A stretch of 7,141 nucleotides of DNA. Origin: Anaerolineae bacterium (lineage in GTDB: Bacteria > Chloroflexota > Anaerolineae > E26-bin7). Below the pieces are notes generated by a model. The model did no database searches. It was given only the letters and a program-made list of their open reading frames with translations, and had not been told where the DNA came from. Location: NCBI GenBank assembly GCA_029933115.1, contig JAOZOT010000176.1, positions 1-7,141 on the forward strand, in the 5' to 3' direction. Numbering within the stretch: the stretch's first letter is position 1; each line of letters starts with the position of its first letter. The translations under genes were made by a program, and so were the position numbers. Positions 6,693-7,141 of this stretch are shown here, one piece after another.

Positions 6693-6749
6693 CGTAGTGG
6701 CGACTTCAGTCGCTTTTCACCAATCTGAACGGCTAAAGCCGTCACTACG
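6693..6749. repeat. REP/BIME-like pair of inverted palindromes with GTAG leaders
   Basis: Two 14-nt palindromes lie in opposite orientation 15 nt apart: GCGACTTCAGTCGC (6700-6713) and ACGGCTAAAGCCGT (6729-6742). Each is preceded on its own strand by GTAG-TG (6694-6699 on +; 6748-6743 on -). GTAG before an imperfect hairpin is the signature of REP elements moved by RAYT (IS200/IS605-related) transposases. The two copies agree at 16 of 21 positions. An extra GTAGTGG lies just upstream at 6684-6690. No RAYT gene is in the window. Confidence 0.65.
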
Positions 6750-6843
6750 AGCAAAAACGCCGGTGTCCAGTCCCGAGGAAAGGAGGTGGTCTATCAGGTA
6801 CAAAGCGGCCCATCGTCAATCGTGTCCATAAATTCATTCAACC

Positions 6844-6851
6844 GGGAGGAG
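6844..6851 (+). promoter_or_regulatory. Ribosome binding site of the LysM gene
   Basis: GGGAGGAG ends 7 nt before the ATG at 6859, an ideal spacing. It supports this start, as does the signal peptide that begins directly there. Confidence 0.75.
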
Positions 6852-6858
6852 ACAAATC

Positions 6859-7141
6859 ATGGGAAAATTACGGTGCGTTAATCTAGTGATAGCTTTGGTT
6901 TTGCTGTTGGCACTGTTGCCGGGTGTGATCGGCGCTGCGCCACCGGCCCAGGAGGGCCAGAGCTATGTCGTCCAGAAGGACGACTACCTGTCCCTGCTGG
7001 CGGACAAGTATCTGGGCAACGTGATGGCGTGGGTGGCTATCATGGAAGCTACCAATGCCAAATCGGCCGAGGACCCCACCTTCACCTTCATCAGCAACCC
7101 CGATCTGATTGAACCGGGTTGGAAGCTGTGGATTCCCAGTG
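6859..7141 (+). CDS. Secreted LysM-domain protein, 5' part only (possible solute-binding protein)
   Basis: An open frame of 94 codons that runs off the window edge. Residues 1-27 are a signal peptide: positive MGKLR, a hydrophobic core (LVIALVLLLALLPGVIG) and an Ala-Ala cleavage site near 26-27. There is no lipobox cysteine, so it is not a lipoprotein. Residues about 35-94 are a LysM-like glycan-binding module, beginning YVVQKDDYLSLLADKYLG and ending LIEPGWKLWIP. The middle is longer than in a minimal LysM. LysM modules bind N-acetylglucosamine-containing glycans such as peptidoglycan. In Chloroflexota I recall this N-terminal module on secreted proteins whose remainder is an ABC-transporter solute-binding domain. 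With the RpiR-type regulator just upstream this would suit a sugar or cell-wall-sugar uptake operon, but the rest of the protein is outside the window. Confidence 0.85.
   Translation, partial: MGKLRCVNLVIALVLLLALLPGVIGAAPPAQEGQSYVVQKDDYLSLLADKYLGNVMAWVAIMEATNAKSAEDPTFTFISNPDLIEPGWKLWIPS

Noticed and set aside
6780..6788. Near-perfect Shine-Dalgarno sequence AAGGAGGTG
   Set aside because: No start codon lies at a usable distance and no frame follows; it may be chance or the remnant of a lost gene.

Overview
The window is a G+C-rich bacterial segment with every recognisable gene on the + strand. There is no rRNA, tRNA, CRISPR array or transposase gene. The large GT-C-like membrane protein, the ComEC type, the RpiR regulator followed by a secreted LysM protein, and the many short palindromic repeats together suggest a member of the Chloroflexota (Anaerolineae-like). 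This is an inference from protein style; no taxonomic marker gene is present.

Layout: (1) Bases 1-322 hold no convincing gene. They contain a 38-nt palindromic repeat present twice, with a candidate extended -10 promoter between the copies. (2) Bases 323-3169 encode a 948-residue polytopic membrane protein of the GT-C/YfhO-like type. It has a large extracytoplasmic C-terminal part that ends in an ILEI/FAM3-like domain. The gene carries an apparent in-frame repeat-derived insertion and a short heptanucleotide tandem tract. (3) 13 nt later, bases 3183-5558 encode a full-length ComEC/Rec2 DNA-uptake channel with an intact C-terminal metallo-beta-lactamase domain. The two genes probably share a transcript. 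(4) Bases 5559-5758 hold two inverted copies of one palindrome, then a long stem-loop, then a consensus sigma-70-type promoter overlapped by two operator-like palindromes. (5) Bases 5759-6610 encode a MurR/RpiR-family regulator (HTH plus SIS). (6) Bases 6611-6858 hold a REP/BIME-like pair of inverted palindromes, each preceded by GTAG. (7) From 6859 the window enters a secreted LysM-domain protein cut by the window edge.

How it fits together: the first two genes look like an envelope/glycan gene co-transcribed with the competence channel; their functional link is unknown. The RpiR gene probably represses itself through the boxes over its very strong promoter. It probably also controls sugar uptake or cell-wall sugar use, which may begin with the LysM protein. 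The most notable points are the ILEI-like domain on a GT-C-like protein, the promoter/operator of the regulator, the REP-like pair with compensatory base changes, and the repeat insertion tolerated inside a membrane-protein gene.
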